A DNA stretch of 64,000 bases, from assembly GCF_041296385.1 (NCBI RefSeq), contig NC_091022.1, positions 25,191,967 through 25,255,966 of the forward strand, read 5' to 3'. Made by a program: the position numbers and the translations under genes. Shown piece by piece: positions 62,901 through 64,000 of this stretch. The notes beneath the pieces are model-generated. The model was not told the origin of the DNA and made no database searches. It was given only the letters and a program-made list of their open reading frames with translations. Numbering within the stretch: position 1 is the stretch's first letter; every line of letters starts with the position of its first letter. Origin of the DNA: Aphelocoma coerulescens (taxonomy: Eukaryota; Chordata; Aves; Passeriformes; Corvidae).

Positions 62901-64000
62901 TATATTGCTGTAGGTTCCCTGAGACCGAGACTGTGACGTTACTGAAATTAAAGGGGATTTCATGTGGAAGACTGTGCCAAAACGGACTTACTCCTATTGT
63001 GCTTCCAACATGTGGTATTGTTTTACCATATACTTCTTGATGAAGCTTGATGCCTTCACACCTTACAAGGATCTCCTGGTGCAGCAGCTGATGGTGCATT
63101 CTGCTGAGCTCACTGCAACAGGCATGGAGAGAGCCAAACAGAACAGGAACCTGGATCCTTCAGCCCTTGGTCCATTTCTTCAGGGAACGTCAGCACCATC
63201 TGCTACTCACAGCAAGGATTCAGGACCTCTGGTGCCCTTGACTGCTCAGACAATAGGGACACATAGGATTGTAGTGGTAAGGCAGAAGGAAAGAGGTTTC
63301 CTCCTAGGGGCGTATCTTAGGCAGTGTCTAAGCTACAGATATTCATCCCCTCTCATTCGAGCAGTGAAAAAAATATCTTCACTTTTACACTGGGGGAAAC
63401 TGAGGCACAAAACTCAGCATATGCAGCCCTTCTCATCATCTCAATGAAACCATGATGTCTCTGATTAAGCAGGATGTTCAGAGGCTGTCTCAACAAAGTT
63501 TTGTTTCCCTGAATTTTCTAAATGAGGGAGCAGCCAGATTCTGGTAACGTTTTCCCCAATGCTACAACGTGCAGCTCCAGCATCCAAGGGTCCTTCAGCA
63601 TCATGACACACACACCTGGTACCAGAACCAGCTCTGGACAGAGTTAGGACTCCCTCAAGCAGGTTAACCTCTGAGCACAGCTCTGAGCATTGCAGAGACA
63701 GGAAGGGGAAGCCAAGGAGCTTCATCCCCTTTATTCTCACACCATTCTTTTCTATCAGTCAAATCAGCCCTATACCTGCCCTGAAAGAAATATGCCAGTG
63801 TATGAACTTTCAGTGGCTGGTGCAATTTGATGGTACACCTTCTTTCCAAAGAACTGGCAAAGAACAACTCCATCTTTGTGTCTGAGATAGAAGGTAATCA
63901 CTGCAGGATTCACATTACTATTCACTTTATTTTAGTGTCTTCCCTCTGAGCTGCTAGTGCAAGAGGTTCTACTCCTTAGCAGGATGCTACTGTTTATCCC

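Larger units (their letters stand above)
41576..64000 (-). other. TRABD2B: Part of the TRABD2B intron upstream of exon 41429-41575 (5' end not in window)
   Basis: The interval ends at the acceptor of exon 41429-41575. Earlier TIKI exons encode the first GX2H motif and the conserved segment ending in a Gly-Leu-Asn-Phe-Ser-Gln-like sequence. I looked for them on the minus strand between 41576 and 64000 and did not find them, so the intron is probably longer than 22 kb. The interval carries a long (AAAAG)n array, A-rich and purine-rich tracts, a small tandem duplication and several candidate conserved non-coding patches. No other gene is supported. Open frames at 41864-42352, 50313-50771 and 62962-63447 have no recognisable protein features. 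Confidence 0.6.

Noticed and set aside
62962..63447. 161-codon plus-strand frame
   Set aside because: The translation resembles no family I recognise, and there is no supporting splice or conservation evidence from the sequence.

Overview
The window looks like a gene-poor stretch of vertebrate, most probably avian, chromosome. The pointer to a bird is a set of fragments that match the 3' end of the CR1 LINE (phrases such as CTGCCCATGGCAGGG, AAGGTCCCTTTCAA and terminal ATTCTGTGAT), together with sparse interspersed repeats and AT-rich intronic sequence. There is no sign of bacterial gene organisation. Almost all open reading frames are short, unrelated to any family I recognise, and consistent with chance.

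Only two coding segments can be supported. Both lie on the minus strand and are consecutive internal exons of one gene of the TIKI/TRABD2 family, best matched by TRABD2B (TIKI2), a membrane-anchored metalloprotease that inactivates Wnt ligands. The first exon in transcript order is 41429-41575 (49 codons, phase 0 at both ends). The second is 25673-25847 (175 nt, phase 0 entry, phase 1 exit). They join in frame and both have GT-AG splice sites. The second exon ends inside the family's second GX2H metal-binding motif, so its histidine must come from a further downstream exon that I could not find in 1-25672. The gene therefore enters from beyond position 64000 and continues beyond position 1, and the whole window is the interior of one large gene.

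Layout: 1-25672 is the intron after exon 25673-25847, with three CR1 fragments, a possible LTR-like block near 22.1-22.6 kb and several candidate regulatory patches. 25848-41428 is the complete 15.6 kb intron between the two exons, with a (TA)19 microsatellite, a CpG-enriched patch, a tandem poly-C duplication and a CR1 fragment 190 bp from the exon. 41576-64000 is the intron upstream of exon 41429-41575. It carries a 255 bp (AAAAG)n array, A-rich and purine-rich tracts and several AT-rich, homeodomain-motif-dense patches that could be developmental enhancers.

I found no tRNA, rRNA, CRISPR array, complete transposon or intact retroviral gene. No previously undescribed system could be supported. 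The more interesting items are the intron that splits the catalytic motif, a sense-strand G-quadruplex candidate downstream of a splice donor, the long pentanucleotide array, and two strong acceptor-like signals on the strand opposite the gene.
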